Positions 54,198 through 63,977 of a stretch of 64,000 nt of DNA are shown here, piece after piece. Made by a program: the position numbers and the translations under genes. Source of the DNA: Pseudomonas sp. TMP9 (GTDB lineage: Bacteria > Pseudomonadota > Gammaproteobacteria > Pseudomonadales > Pseudomonadaceae); contig NZ_CP149803.1 of the NCBI RefSeq assembly GCF_037943105.1, positions 1,860,001 through 1,924,000 on the forward strand, read 5' to 3'. The notes beneath the pieces were generated by a model. It ran no database searches and had not been told where the DNA came from. It worked only from the letters and a program-made list of their open reading frames with translations. Numbering within the stretch: the stretch's first letter is position 1; each line of letters starts with the position of its first letter.

Positions 54198-56342
54198 ATG
54201 CTGTTCAGCCGGCTCTCCATCCAGTTAAAAATTACCCTATTGGCAGGTCTATGCCTGCTGGCCATCGTTGCTGTGCTCGTTTCGGCTTCGGTCATTCAAG
54301 CCTCACGCAATGCCGAGCTGGTTAAAAAGACCAGCACTAAAATGCTTGAAGAGTCAGCGCAGCTGCGCATGACGGCGCGCAGTGAGTCCCAAGCGCTGCA
54401 GATACAACGCTATTTTATGGATGCTTACCAATACGGTCGCGGCGCGGCCACACAAGTACTGTTTATCCGCGAGCAGGCAGAAAAACGCTTTCTTGACGCA
54501 TTTGATCTGCGTGAGGACTTAACCCGTCATGTGCGCAGTGCGCTGGAAGGCAACCGTAGCTTATTGGGCGTCTATGTCGCCTTTGAGCCCAACGCGCTGG
54601 ATGGCAAAGATGAGCTCTTCCCCGACCAGGCCAACCTCGGCAGTAATGATAAGGGTCGTTTCTCGGTGTACTGGTCGCAGGGCGATAACGGCGAACTTAG
54701 CTCAGAAACCATGCCAGAAAAGGATCTAACCAACACCACACCAGGCCTCAGCGGTGCGCCCTACAACGCGTGGTACAGCTGCCCATTGCAGAAAAAACAG
54801 GTGTGCCTACTTGACCCCTATATTGATGAGGCGGATGGGGTGAAAATCTTAATGACCAGCATCGCCTTCCCACTGGAACAAGACGGTAAAGTCATTGGCG
54901 TTTTGGGTGTGGACATCAGCCTCGCCAGCTTGCAAGCGCTCAGCATCGAAGCTCACCAGGGCCTGTTTGATGGTGCCGGACACGTCAGCATCATCAGCCC
55001 AGCCGGCTTGCTGGCAGGTTATAGCCGTGACAGCAGCCTGCTGGGCGGTAAACTGGATAAAGCATTCAGCACACGGCACAGCGAGATACTCAGCCGGCTC
55101 GCCAGCAATCGCCCGGATGCCTCGCACTATGACGGCGCGCTGCAGGTGCTGCAGCCGCTGCTACCCATTCCTACTTCACCGCCTTGGGGCGTTTTAATTG
55201 AAGTCCCTGAGCAGGTTTTGCTTGCCCCAGCCGCTCGTCTCGAAGCCGAAATGGATGCAGTTGGCACGCGCAACACGGCTGTTTCCCTTGGCCTGGGTTT
55301 GGTTGTGGGGGTTATTGGCATTCTACTTATTTGGCTGATGGCATTGGGCGTTACCCGCCCGATACTTGGCGTAGCAGCCATGTTGGAAAATATTGCCAGC
55401 GGCGAAGGTGACCTCACTCGCCGCTTGGACTATGCCAAGCAAGATGAACTGGGCCAATTGGCCAGTTGGTTCAACCGTTTTCTCGACAAGTTGCAACCGA
55501 TAATCGCTGACGTGAAACGCAGCGTGCAGGATGCCCGCAACACAGCCGACCAATCCGCCCTGATCGCCAACCAAACCAGCGACGGTATGCAACAGCAATA
55601 CCGCGAGGTTGATCAAGTGGCCACGGCCTTCCAAGAAATGAGCGCCACGGCGCAAGACGTCGCGCACAACGCGGCCCAAGCAGCGGAAGCCGCGCGCACC
55701 GCCGACCAAGCCAGCCGCGAAGGGATTGATGTTATCGCCCAGACCACTTCAAGCATTGAGTTGCTCTCCAAAGAAATGAGCGTAGCCATGCAGGAAGTTG
55801 AAGGCTTGGCTGACAGCAGCGAGAAAATCGGCTCAGTGCTCGAAGTCATTCGTTCAATCGCTGAGCAAACCAACTTACTGGCCCTGAATGCTGCGATTGA
55901 AGCCGCTCGCGCGGGTGAAGCCGGACGTGGCTTCGCAGTCGTGGCCGATGAGGTGCGCAACTTGGCCAAACGCACTCAGGATTCGGTTGAGGAAATCCGT
56001 CAGGTGATTGAAGGCCTGCAAAGCGGCACCAAAGAGGTGGTCAGCACCATGCACAGCAGCCATCGCCAAGCCCAAGGCAGTGTTAGCCAAGTTGAACAAG
56101 CGGTGGCTGTGCTGCAACGCATCAGTCAGGCGGTCAGTGTCATTACCGACATGAACCTGCAGATTGCCAGCGCAGCTGAGGAACAAAGCTCGGTGGCCGA
56201 GGAAATCAACCGTAACGTGGCGTCTATCCGTGATGTTACTGAGTCAATTTCATCTCAGGCTGATGAATCAGCAAAAATCAGCCAGGGTTTGAATAAACTG
56301 GCTAACCACCAACAAAGCTTGATGGACCAGTTCCGCGTCTAA
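54198..56342 (+). CDS. Methyl-accepting chemotaxis protein with dCache sensor
   Basis: A 714-residue chemoreceptor. TM1 is about residues 11-33. A periplasmic double-Cache domain spans about 34-350 ([51 protein letters not shown]). TM2 is about 360-382, followed by HAMP and a signalling hairpin with the conserved tip [20 protein letters not shown]. It has no C-terminal pentapeptide tether for CheR/CheB. Its place next to a transporter resembles the polyamine/histamine receptor TlpQ of P. aeruginosa (recalled synteny); ligand unproven. Confidence 0.88.
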   Translation: MLFSRLSIQLKITLLAGLCLLAIVAVLVSASVIQASRNAELVKKTSTKMLEESAQLRMTARSESQALQIQRYFMDAYQYGRGAATQVLFIREQAEKRFLDAFDLREDLTRHVRSALEGNRSLLGVYVAFEPNALDGKDELFPDQANLGSNDKGRFSVYWSQGDNGELSSETMPEKDLTNTTPGLSGAPYNAWYSCPLQKKQVCLLDPYIDEADGVKILMTSIAFPLEQDGKVIGVLGVDISLASLQALSIEAHQGLFDGAGHVSIISPAGLLAGYSRDSSLLGGKLDKAFSTRHSEILSRLASNRPDASHYDGALQVLQPLLPIPTSPPWGVLIEVPEQVLLAPAARLEAEMDAVGTRNTAVSLGLGLVVGVIGILLIWLMALGVTRPILGVAAMLENIASGEGDLTRRLDYAKQDELGQLASWFNRFLDKLQPIIADVKRSVQDARNTADQSALIANQTSDGMQQQYREVDQVATAFQEMSATAQDVAHNAAQAAEAARTADQASREGIDVIAQTTSSIELLSKEMSVAMQEVEGLADSSEKIGSVLEVIRSIAEQTNLLALNAAIEAARAGEAGRGFAVVADEVRNLAKRTQDSVEEIRQVIEGLQSGTKEVVSTMHSSHRQAQGSVSQVEQAVAVLQRISQAVSVITDMNLQIASAAEEQSSVAEEINRNVASIRDVTESISSQADESAKISQGLNKLANHQQSLMDQFRV

Positions 56343-56394
56343 TGACCAACACATGACACCACTGGACTGTTGTTCGGGTGGTTGTTTACGTGTG

Positions 56395-56426
56395 ACGCAG
56401 GCTTGCAATCGTTAGCCTGCGTTTTT
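56395..56426 (+). terminator. Chemoreceptor terminator
   Basis: Stem ACGCAGGC/GCCTGCGT followed by TTTTT. Confidence 0.8.
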
Positions 56427-56458
56427 AATTTTTTGACGCGCTTATTTAGAGGTACACG

Positions 56459-57055
56459 ATGCTCAAAATCGCTTTGGTGGCTGGGTCCAGCCGTAACAAC
56501 AGCCAATCGGGGAAGGTCGCCCGCTTCCTTCGCCAGCGGCTTATTCAATTAGGTTATACCGACGATGCGCACAGCCGAGTCATTGACCTTGGCCTTGCGC
56601 CTTTGCCACTTTGGCCAGCTGAGGACAGTGGCCCTTGGGGGCTCTACAGCAAGCAATTGATTGCCGCAGACGCCGTGGTCATTATCTCGCCGGAGTGGAA
56701 TGGCATGGCCTGCCCGGCCATCAAGAACTTTTTCATTTACGCTGGCAAAGCGGAACTGGCGCACAAGCCAGGGTTACTGGTGGGGGTCTCGTCAGGTGTG
56801 GGTGGGGCTTATCCGATCAGTGAACTTCGCGCCTCCAGCTACAAGAACTGCAGGCTCTGCTACCTGCCTGAACACCTGATTGTGCGTAATGTTGAGAAGG
56901 TCTTGAACACCCCCGCGCCGAGTAATGAAGATGATCAGCGCCTGCATGCACGCATCGATTATGAGCTGGATATTCTGGTTAAGTACGCGCACGCCCTCGT
57001 TCCGGTTCGCGCCGCTATCGACATGACGAACCCTGAGTTTGCCAACGGCATGTGA
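56459..57055 (+). CDS. NADPH-dependent FMN reductase-family flavoprotein
   Basis: A 198-residue flavodoxin-like protein. The FMN phosphate-binding loop is VAGSSRNNSQSGKVARFL. The ISPEWNGMACPAIKNFFIYA motif is typical of the NAD(P)H-dependent FMN reductase family. The physiological electron acceptor is unknown. Converges with the sensor kinase gene. Confidence 0.8.
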   Translation: MLKIALVAGSSRNNSQSGKVARFLRQRLIQLGYTDDAHSRVIDLGLAPLPLWPAEDSGPWGLYSKQLIAADAVVIISPEWNGMACPAIKNFFIYAGKAELAHKPGLLVGVSSGVGGAYPISELRASSYKNCRLCYLPEHLIVRNVEKVLNTPAPSNEDDQRLHARIDYELDILVKYAHALVPVRAAIDMTNPEFANGM

Positions 57056-57065
57056 GCCTTGGGTT

Positions 57066-57093
57066 AAGCGTGCCTGAGTTCTCAGGTGCGCTT
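57066..57093. terminator. Convergent terminator hairpin
   Basis: Stem AAGCGTGCCTGAG/CTCAGGTGCGCTT with two wobble pairs. It overlaps the sensor kinase stop and serves the FMN reductase side. Confidence 0.55.
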
Positions 57094-58401
57094 GAGCGGC
57101 AGCGTTACTCTAACGCGTAGACCGCCCAGTGGGTTTTCTGTTAGCTGCAATTGCCCGGCCCACGCATCGACAATGTCGCGCACGATGCCTAACCCTAAGC
57201 CATGCCCGGCCACCGCTTCATCCAAACGGTTGCCGCGACTGATGACCTCTTCGCGCTGAGTCGCGTCGATACCCGGGCCATCATCATCGATCAGCAATTG
57301 ATAGCCTTCTGCTTGTCGGCTGATGTGTAACTGCACATCGCTGTCAGCCCACTTACAGGCGTTATCCAGCAAATTACCCAGCAGCTCCAACAGGTCTTCG
57401 CGATCCCAAGGCAAACGCAGCCCGGCTTCAGCCTGCCAGTTGAGTTCTAGGTGGTTGCCATGGATCATCGTCAGGGTCGAGAACAGTTCCGGCAGCTCAT
57501 GCGCGCAATCGAAGTGCGCGCCCGGCAGTGCTTCCCCAGCCAGCCGCGCGCGGCCCAGCTCGCGGGCGATACGTTGTTCGATCTGTTGCAATTGCACGTT
57601 GAGGCTCTCGCGTAACTGTGGAAATTGCTTGAGCTCATCGCGGGTGGCTAAGTTGAATAACACCGCCAGTGGCGTTTTTAGGGCATGGCCGAGGTTACCC
57701 AAGCCATTGCGTGAACGTTTAAGAATGTCCTCGGTGTGCGCCAGCAGATGATTGATCTGCGCCACCAGCGGCTCAAGCTCCAGCGGTACGTGCTGGTCTA
57801 ACTGACTGCGCTGGCCTTGTTGCAGCTGCATAAGCTGCAAACGCGCTTTTTCCAACGGGCGCAGAGCGCGGCTAACCGTCAGGCGCTGCAGCAACAGAAT
57901 CAGCACCAGAGCCGCTATTCCAAGCGCTAGGATAATTTTCTGCACCTGGCTGAAACTGTTAAGGATGGGCGTGTAATCACGCGCCACGTGAATGACGATT
58001 TGCTCGCCATAACGCTGATAATCAGCGCGGTAAACCAACCAAAGCTGGCCTTGCGGGCCATCACTAAGAGCCTCCTGCAGCCCTGAGGTTGCAGCAGGCG
58101 TCAGCTCACGGTCCCACAACGATCGCGAACGCCAGTTTTGCCCGGCAAGGTCAATACGAAAATACAGACCTGAATAAGGCCGCTTAAACGCGGCGCTAAG
58201 GCGGCGTTCATCCAGCTGCAAGCCATTGGGGCCGCGCACAATCGCCCCCAAAAGGGTTTGTGTTTCATCTTGCAAGGTTGCTTGCAAATAGTTGCGCAGG
58301 CTGCGGTCAAACAACCACAAGCTACTTTGCCCAAGCAGCAGACCCACAATCAGCAGCACGCTGATTAGCCCTAGGCTCAACCGTCGCTGGATCGACCTCA
58401 A
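57082..58401 (-). CDS. Sensor histidine kinase (BqsS/CarS-like position)
   Basis: A 439-residue kinase. TM1 is about 9-31, followed by a periplasmic domain of about 120 residues and TM2 about 154-172. The phosphoacceptor is H239 ([14 protein letters not shown]), and the ATPase domain has [16 protein letters not shown] and GHGLGLGIV. With the regulator and two PepSY genes it matches the order I recall for P. aeruginosa bqsS-bqsR-bqsP-bqsQ (also carSR; iron/calcium responsive). The only RE pair near the periplasmic motif reads RELTP, not RExxE. Confidence 0.8.
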   Translation of the reverse strand: MRSIQRRLSLGLISVLLIVGLLLGQSSLWLFDRSLRNYLQATLQDETQTLLGAIVRGPNGLQLDERRLSAAFKRPYSGLYFRIDLAGQNWRSRSLWDRELTPAATSGLQEALSDGPQGQLWLVYRADYQRYGEQIVIHVARDYTPILNSFSQVQKIILALGIAALVLILLLQRLTVSRALRPLEKARLQLMQLQQGQRSQLDQHVPLELEPLVAQINHLLAHTEDILKRSRNGLGNLGHALKTPLAVLFNLATRDELKQFPQLRESLNVQLQQIEQRIARELGRARLAGEALPGAHFDCAHELPELFSTLTMIHGNHLELNWQAEAGLRLPWDREDLLELLGNLLDNACKWADSDVQLHISRQAEGYQLLIDDDGPGIDATQREEVISRGNRLDEAVAGHGLGLGIVRDIVDAWAGQLQLTENPLGGLRVRVTLPLKRT

Positions 58402-59066
58402 GCCCCATCCCCATTAAAGCGATAACCTTGGCCACGGCGTGTTTCAATGATCTCGCGACCCAATTTGCGCCGCAGGTGATTAACGTGGACTTCAATTACG
58501 TTGGAGTCGCGCTCGTTCTCGCCGTCATACAAGTGCTCGGCTAGGTGGCTCTTGGACAGTAATTGTCCGGCATGCAGCATGAAGTAACGCAGCAAGCGGA
58601 ACTCAGCAGCCGTCAACTGAACGTCTTCATGGTTACGCTTGACGGTTTGCCGACTTTCATCCAACTGCAACCCCGCCGCTTCCAGCTGAGGCTGGTTAGC
58701 CAGACCACGAGCGCGCCGCAGCAGCGATTGAATGCGCAGTTGCAGTTCTTCTGGGTGGAACGGCTTGCTCAGGTAGTCATCAGCGCCGGCTTTAAGCCCT
58801 TCAATACGTTCCGCCCAGGAGCCACGCGCGGTGAGGATCAACACTGGCGTGCTTAAGCCGCCCGCCCGCCAGTCCTGCAACACCTCAAGCCCCGGTTTGC
58901 CGGGCAGACCGAGGTCAAGAATAATCAAATCATAGGGTTCGGTTGCGCCCTGATGGCTGGCGTCGCGGCCATCGGCGAGCCAGTCAACGGCATATCCTTG
59001 GCGATTTAGGCTGGCCAGCAGTTCATCAGCCAAGGGGACGTGATCTTCAACCAGTAATAATCGCAT
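58398..59066 (-). CDS. OmpR-family response regulator
   Basis: A 222-residue regulator. The receiver has acidic E7/D8, phosphoacceptor D51 ([10 protein letters not shown]), T79 and K101 (DDYLSKPF). The C-terminal winged helix includes [19 protein letters not shown]. It overlaps the kinase by 4 bp. It probably binds the ACTTAACC repeats upstream of the first PepSY gene; inference. Confidence 0.9.
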   Translation of the reverse strand: MRLLLVEDHVPLADELLASLNRQGYAVDWLADGRDASHQGATEPYDLIILDLGLPGKPGLEVLQDWRAGGLSTPVLILTARGSWAERIEGLKAGADDYLSKPFHPEELQLRIQSLLRRARGLANQPQLEAAGLQLDESRQTVKRNHEDVQLTAAEFRLLRYFMLHAGQLLSKSHLAEHLYDGENERDSNVIEVHVNHLRRKLGREIIETRRGQGYRFNGDGA

Positions 59067-59384
59067 TCAGTCTTCCGCCTCGTCCTTGAGCACTTCACCT
59101 GTGCCCGCCTGTAACTCGAGCTCACGCACGACGCCTTGTTTGGTCACTAACTCAACCTCATAAACCAGCACGCCGTCTTCCTCCTCCAGCTCAACTTCGA
59201 GTAAAACGGCGCCGGGATGGCGCTGCAATGCCTTCTGCAATAACTGATCAAGGGGCATGATCAACCCTTCGCTGCGTAGGCGAAGGGCTTCATCTTGGTT
59301 CAGGTCGCGGGCACTGCTGTTAAACGCTAGCGTCAACAGCAGGCAGGCCAGAACTGGGCGTACAAGACAAGCCATGCGGCTCAT
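59067..59384 (-). CDS. Exported PepSY-domain protein 1
   Basis: A 105-residue protein with a signal peptide (LVRPVLACLLLTLAFNSSA) and one PepSY domain (VLLEVELEEEDGVLVYEVEL, AGTGEVLKDEAED). The acidic mature part suits metal or cation binding. It overlaps PepSY protein 2 at a TAATG junction and is paralogous to it. Confidence 0.82.
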   Translation of the reverse strand: MSRMACLVRPVLACLLLTLAFNSSARDLNQDEALRLRSEGLIMPLDQLLQKALQRHPGAVLLEVELEEEDGVLVYEVELVTKQGVVRELELQAGTGEVLKDEAED

Positions 59385-59692
59385 TAATTATCTCGTTGGT
59401 TCTTCAGGACCTGGCCGCTGGTCGCATCCAACTCGATATCCCACTGCACGCCTTGAGCATCGCGAACTTCCACTTGGTAGATGTAGCGGCCGTATTCTTC
59501 TTCCAGCTCAGTGTCTTCGGTGGTGCTGCCGGCATGCAGCGCCATAGCTGAGGCGTTAAGTTTTTCAAAAGATTGAATGGTGCCGGCGTCACGCAGCTTA
59601 AGGGCCTCATCAGGACCCAAGTCACGGGCATGAGCTAAGCCTGCAGTGAGGGTCAGGGCAGTGGCAGCAACTACAGCGGTCAATGTTTTCAT
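59384..59692 (-). CDS. Exported PepSY-domain protein 2
   Basis: A 102-residue protein: signal peptide MKTLTAVVAATALTLTAG-LAHA, then PepSY (TELEEEYGRYIYQVEVRDAQ, ELDATSGQVLKNQ). Start taken at 59692, the upstream in-frame ATG at 59746 being unsuited to secretion. It heads the four-gene operon with the two-component system. Confidence 0.82.
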   Translation of the reverse strand: MKTLTAVVAATALTLTAGLAHARDLGPDEALKLRDAGTIQSFEKLNASAMALHAGSTTEDTELEEEYGRYIYQVEVRDAQGVQWDIELDATSGQVLKNQRDN

Positions 59693-59747
59693 ATTCAAGT
59701 CCTTGGCTGGGTATTGGCTTTCGATGGAGATCACGTTACTGCACATG

Positions 59748-59787
59748 ACTTAACCCAACCTGAATTTACTTAACCTGCTGCTTTAAG
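59748..59787 (-). promoter_or_regulatory. ACTTAACC direct repeats upstream of the PepSY/two-component operon
   Basis: ACTTAACC lies at 59748-59755 and 59768-59775, 20 bp apart (two helical turns). A related CTTTAAG is at 59781. In operon orientation this reads GGTTAAGT twice. This pattern suits a tandem site for an OmpR-type regulator and autoregulation. The spacing differs from the TTAAG-N6-TTAAG box I recall for BqsR. Confidence 0.5.
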
Positions 59788-59889
59788 CCTGATTTATCCA
59801 GACCCATGCGCGCATCATTCACGCGCTGAAGTCGCTTGGTCTGTGTTCAAGGGGCTTTATAATCACCGCCTTGAGCGATAGAGGCCAGC

Positions 59890-60969
59890 ATGAGCGCGAT
59901 AATAATCAAGTCCCCCGCCCTGACTATTAAGGCCGGTAAACGTGCATTCGCACGCATTCGCCAACAAGGCCTTCAACCGGCAGATGTCGGCATTTTGCCG
60001 GGTGCTGCAGGCGGGCCAAAGGCGTTGGGTATTCAGGGGCTAGACTTGGCACTGTTCGGCGACTGGTTGCCGCGAGTACCGCGTGAACGCTCGTTGATTG
60101 GTGCCTCTATCGGTTCTTGGCGTTTCGCCAGTGCATGTTTACCCGACGCTGCAGCCGGCATTCGACGCCTCGGTGAACTGTATACCTCACAACGCTATGC
60201 CAAAGGCGTGAGCATGGCTGAGGTGTCGCACAGTTGCAGCCTGATGCTGGAACACCTCCTGGGTGACGACGCAGCCAGCATCCTCACTAACGCCCACTAC
60301 CGCTTGAATATCGTCGTGGTGAAAAGCCGTGGCTTGCTCCAGCATGATCATCGCGGCGCTCTATGTTTGGGCCTTTCTTCGGTGATTGGCAATAACCTGC
60401 TGGGTCGCGCGCGCTTGGGCAAACACTTTGAACGGATAATTTTGCACGACGCACGCCAGGCGCCACCGCTGGAAGCCCTCAGTGACTTCCCCTCGCGCTG
60501 CCTTGAGCTTGATGGCGAGAACTTGCGCCAGGCCTTGCTGGCGTCGGGCTCGATCCCGATGGTTATGCAAGGGGTGCGAGATATTCCCGGCGCTGGACCT
60601 GGAACTTACCGCGATGGTGGCCTGCTCGACTATCACCTCGACCTGCCTTACAGCGGTGATGACATCGTGCTGTACCCACACTTCACCGATAAGGTTATCC
60701 CCGGCTGGTTCGACAAAGGTATGCCTTGGCGCCGTGGTGACGAGGGGCGTTTGCAAGATGTGCTGCTGCTCGCGCCTTCACGCGACTATTTGGCAGGCTT
60801 GCCCCATGGAAAACTCCCTGACCGCAGAGATTTCAGCCGTTACCTCGGCGATGATTCCGGTCGTGAGCGCTATTGGCGCACCGCTATGAGCGAAAGCCGG
60901 CGCCTCGGTGATGAGTTCCTCGAACTGGTTGAAAGCGGTCGCCTCGGCGAGCAACTGCAAGCACTTTGA
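59890..60969 (+). CDS. Patatin-like phospholipase
   Basis: A 359-residue patatin-family protein. Oxyanion loop GAAGGPKAL (38-46), nucleophile Ser73 in GASIG, and partner Asp242 in RDGG are all present, so the Ser-Asp dyad is intact. No signal peptide is seen; probably a cytosolic or peripheral lipid acyl hydrolase. Substrate unknown. Confidence 0.85.
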   Translation: MSAIIIKSPALTIKAGKRAFARIRQQGLQPADVGILPGAAGGPKALGIQGLDLALFGDWLPRVPRERSLIGASIGSWRFASACLPDAAAGIRRLGELYTSQRYAKGVSMAEVSHSCSLMLEHLLGDDAASILTNAHYRLNIVVVKSRGLLQHDHRGALCLGLSSVIGNNLLGRARLGKHFERIILHDARQAPPLEALSDFPSRCLELDGENLRQALLASGSIPMVMQGVRDIPGAGPGTYRDGGLLDYHLDLPYSGDDIVLYPHFTDKVIPGWFDKGMPWRRGDEGRLQDVLLLAPSRDYLAGLPHGKLPDRRDFSRYLGDDSGRERYWRTAMSESRRLGDEFLELVESGRLGEQLQAL

Positions 60970-61037
60970 TATCCGCTTACCCGCTCGATTACCGGTGACC
61001 TGCGAGCCCGCTCCCTCAACCTATTTCTAGTATTGAT

Positions 61038-61060
61038 CCGATAAAACTGTGTTTTATCGG
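61038..61060. terminator. Perfect stem-loop after the patatin-like gene
   Basis: CCGATAAAAC / GTTTTATCGG with loop TGT. Probably a terminator, though the following T-run is weak. Confidence 0.55.
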
Positions 61061-61190
61061 ACATTTTCGTGCATTTCTTAGCCAGCATGTGACTTAGCGG
61101 TCAGCTTTGTTCATCAACAGCTATGACTGGCAAGCGTGTAATCACCGCTTGCCCTTGTGTAGCTGGGACCACCTCGGAGAAACCGACCCC

Positions 61191-61460
61191 ATGAACGCAC
61201 CGCTGCGTTTTAACGAAGCTCTGCTGATTGCTGACCGTGCCTTTAAACCTTTCCAATGCATTGCATGGGCCCAGCAAGACGGCACTGGCAACCTCAGCCT
61301 TAGCGTGATCGACCGCACCAGCACACGCGTGCTCGGCCGCACTCAATTGTCCAGCAGCACTTACAGCGACCCCGTTGAGTTTGCAGGCCTGCTAAAGCAG
61401 TCCCGCGACCAACTTAGCGAGCAAAGTTTTGTGCTGGAGCCGTGGAGCATGCCGGAGTAA
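61191..61460 (+). CDS. Conserved Pseudomonas hypothetical protein, 89 aa
   Basis: An 89-residue soluble protein (MNAPLRFNEALLIADRAFKP, then LSLSVIDRTSTRVLGR). Start at 61191 with GGAGA upstream. No recognised domain. Confidence 0.6.
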   Translation: MNAPLRFNEALLIADRAFKPFQCIAWAQQDGTGNLSLSVIDRTSTRVLGRTQLSSSTYSDPVEFAGLLKQSRDQLSEQSFVLEPWSMPE

Positions 61461-61654
61461 TCCGCTGCTTTCTCAAGGGCTCTGAGTTGCCGACCTACCT
61501 TTATCAGAGCCCACAGCGTCTTTTGTGCAGCGCGAATAAAGCTTTGCGCTTATACAGTTACTCGTAGTCATTGCCATGGATTTGACTGCAGAGCTTTCTG
61601 CATTCCGGCGTTAGCGCTTATGCTCAATGCAACAAGCATTTCGAGGAGCCGGCC

Positions 61655-61882
61655 ATGCTGCAATTACGCCCCAACTGTGAGCGCTGCGATTGTGACCTGC
61701 CGGCGGACTCACCGGATGCAGTGATCTGCTCTTTTGAGTGCACCTTTTGTCAAACATGTGCCCAGCAAAGCCTTCAGGGCAGGTGTCCAAACTGCGGCGG
61801 TGAGCTGCTACGTCGGCCGCGACGACCGCCAGCCGAATTGTTGCAACATCCAGCGTCAACAGTGCGGGTCAATAAGCCCTGA
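61655..61882 (+). CDS. DUF1272 zinc-ribbon protein
   Basis: A 75-residue DUF1272 protein. The family signature LRPNCERCDCDLPADSPDA, then ICSFECTFCQTC and CPNCGGEL, supplies multiple Cys pairs for zinc. Function unknown. Confidence 0.85.
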   Translation: MLQLRPNCERCDCDLPADSPDAVICSFECTFCQTCAQQSLQGRCPNCGGELLRRPRRPPAELLQHPASTVRVNKP

Positions 61883-61936
61883 CACTCCGCATTGCCAGCC
61901 TTCGCAGCTACTCTGTACAGACAAGAGGATTGCACA

Positions 61937-62152
61937 ATGGACAATGATCAAGATAAACCGCTAACACTGTGGGAAATGCTGCAGAGCATTTTAAGTGCAG
62001 CGCTGGGCGTGCAGAGCGGTAAGAACCGCAGCCGAGATTTCTCGCGCGGCAAGCCCAGTCACTTCATTATTCTCGGGGTACTGTTTACGGCCGTATTTGT
62101 GCTGGTGATCTTCGCTGTAGTCAAACTGGTGCTGCACATGGCGGGGGTTTGA
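61937..62152 (+). CDS. DUF2970 single-TM protein
   Basis: A 71-residue DUF2970 protein: LTLWEMLQSILSAALGVQSG, then NRSRDFSRGKPSHFI and a C-terminal membrane helix (IILGVLFTAVFVLVIFAVVK). The start at 61937 fits the family. Confidence 0.82.
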   Translation: MDNDQDKPLTLWEMLQSILSAALGVQSGKNRSRDFSRGKPSHFIILGVLFTAVFVLVIFAVVKLVLHMAGV

Positions 62153-62153
62153 G

Positions 62154-63266
62154 TCACTGCAACAGGGGTTTAACAGAAAAGCCATAGTTTTTGATTTGCG
62201 GCCGATACACCGCGCTGAACTGTCGAAAATCCACTGCGTAACCCGGCACGTTGAGGCGTTGCTGCAAGCGCGCGGCCTGCTTTGCATCGAGCAAACTGAA
62301 CAGCCGATCAACCCGATCCTTACCGCCTCGCTTCGCAAAATCCAGCCCAGCATGGTAGTCATGCAGCATGACCATGGCCCAGCCACCCAAGGTAAAATGC
62401 CCGCCGACCAGCACACAAATTCTGCCGTCAATGCGCGCCTGTAACACCTCATCGGAATTGTTTAGCGCTGCCAAGTGGATATCTTTTCCAGGCTGTTTGC
62501 CCAATTCCTGCGCCGCCTGCATCACCCCAAACGCCATCTCATCATTGGCCGCCCACACCAACTGCACGTCGGGATAGCGCGGCAGCATCAGTTGCGCTTG
62601 CTCATAGGCCCGCTGGCGGGCCCATTCACCGAATAACAGCTGTTGCAGTTTAATTTCCGGATGCTCGCGCAAGGCGCGTCGCAGGCCATCTTCACGTAGG
62701 TTGGAGGATGGCGTATCGCGAACGCCAGCAAAGGCCAGCAGGCTGCCCGGCTTACCCTGCAACTTGGCGATTAAGGCTTTAGCCATCCAATAGCCGGCCT
62801 GCTCGTCATTGGGGACCAAGCTACCGATCCAGTTGCGATACTGCCCACGCGAACCACCAACCATCTGCTGTTGTTCGAGCGTTAACGTGCTGTGCAGGGA
62901 AAACAGCTTGATTGGGCTATCGGCGAACAACCTCAGCAACTCAGGCGCTGTGTACATTTCATTGACGAACAGCAAGTAGTCCGGCTTGTTTTCGCTGGCC
63001 AGCACGTTGCGGGCTTTGTGCAGCAGAAGCTGCGGATCACGCTCGCCGTAGATAACTTGCAACTGCATACCTAAGTCATCAGCCGCCGCCTGCATAAATG
63101 CGCTGTAGCCAACCCAAAAAGGCTCATTAGAGAACCCCGGATTAAGAAACACCACAGACGCCGGTGGCTTTTCTGCTGCACGCGAGTTGTCGGCTGCAGC
63201 TTGCGCGACCTGGAAAAAAACTAATAAACACACGGCGCTGACGGCAGTTAAAACGGACCTGAACAC
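62154..63266 (-). CDS. Periplasmic sugar-binding-like protein (ABC/LacI-type fold)
   Basis: A 370-residue exported protein: signal peptide MFRSVLTAVSAVCLLVFFQV-AQA, then a type-I periplasmic binding fold (VVFLNPGFSNEPFW, VQLVWAANDEMAFGVMQAAQ, IHLAALNNSDEVLQ). I choose GTG at 63266 because AGGAG lies 7 bp upstream; an ATG at 63308 would place 14 polar residues before the signal. No transporter genes are adjacent, so it may serve a sensory system. Confidence 0.75.
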   Translation of the reverse strand: MFRSVLTAVSAVCLLVFFQVAQAAADNSRAAEKPPASVVFLNPGFSNEPFWVGYSAFMQAAADDLGMQLQVIYGERDPQLLLHKARNVLASENKPDYLLFVNEMYTAPELLRLFADSPIKLFSLHSTLTLEQQQMVGGSRGQYRNWIGSLVPNDEQAGYWMAKALIAKLQGKPGSLLAFAGVRDTPSSNLREDGLRRALREHPEIKLQQLLFGEWARQRAYEQAQLMLPRYPDVQLVWAANDEMAFGVMQAAQELGKQPGKDIHLAALNNSDEVLQARIDGRICVLVGGHFTLGGWAMVMLHDYHAGLDFAKRGGKDRVDRLFSLLDAKQAARLQQRLNVPGYAVDFRQFSAVYRPQIKNYGFSVKPLLQ

Positions 63267-63410
63267 GACACGACTCCTAAAGGGGGCGAAGTATATCGGT
63301 AAAGCCATAGCTATTTGCCATCAAGCTGACGTGCGTCGTTCGACAGCAAAGACCTCAGGTACGCTAATCGTTACAATCGTCGCCCACTATCACTCGTACA
63401 TCGGTAACTT

Positions 63411-63977
63411 ATGTCGCCTCTGGAAATCATCGCGTCAACGCTTGGCGTATGCGCCGTTTGGCTGACCGTGCGGCAAAACCGTTGGTGCTGGCCACTGGGC
63501 TTAATCATGGTGTTGCTCTACGCTTGGATTTTTTATGACGGCAAGCTGTATTCGAATATGCTGCTGCAAGGCATTTATGCGGTGCTGCAAGGCTACGGCT
63601 GGTGGCTATGGACGCGCGGTGGCAGCAGTCAAAGCGGCGTTCAAGTCAGTCGGCTGAGCCAGCAAAACATACTGCTAAGCCTGGCCATCGGTGCTGTCGG
63701 TGCTCTCGCTCTCGGTTATCTGATGGCGACCTTCACCGACGCTACGGCGCCTTGGCAAGACGCGGCACTCAGCGCATTCAGCCTGGTGGCTCAGGTGTGG
63801 ATGGCGCAAAAACGGGTTGAGTGTTGGCCGCTGTGGATCGTTCTTGATCTATTGTTCGTTGCCCTGTTTGTGCAGCAGGGCCTGTACCCCACCGCTCTGC
63901 TGTATGGCGTATTTACCCTGCTGGCCGTCAACGGCTGGCTGACTTGGCGGCGTGACCGTGCGCTGGCTGACGTATGA
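63411..63977 (+). CDS. pnuC: Nicotinamide riboside transporter PnuC
   Basis: A 188-residue, seven-helix PnuC protein. It opens ASTLGVCAVWLTVRQNRWCW and has the conserved LYSNMLLQGIYAVLQGYGWW region near the substrate site. It imports nicotinamide riboside for NAD salvage. It overlaps the next gene by ATGA. Confidence 0.9.
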   Translation: MSPLEIIASTLGVCAVWLTVRQNRWCWPLGLIMVLLYAWIFYDGKLYSNMLLQGIYAVLQGYGWWLWTRGGSSQSGVQVSRLSQQNILLSLAIGAVGALALGYLMATFTDATAPWQDAALSAFSLVAQVWMAQKRVECWPLWIVLDLLFVALFVQQGLYPTALLYGVFTLLAVNGWLTWRRDRALADV

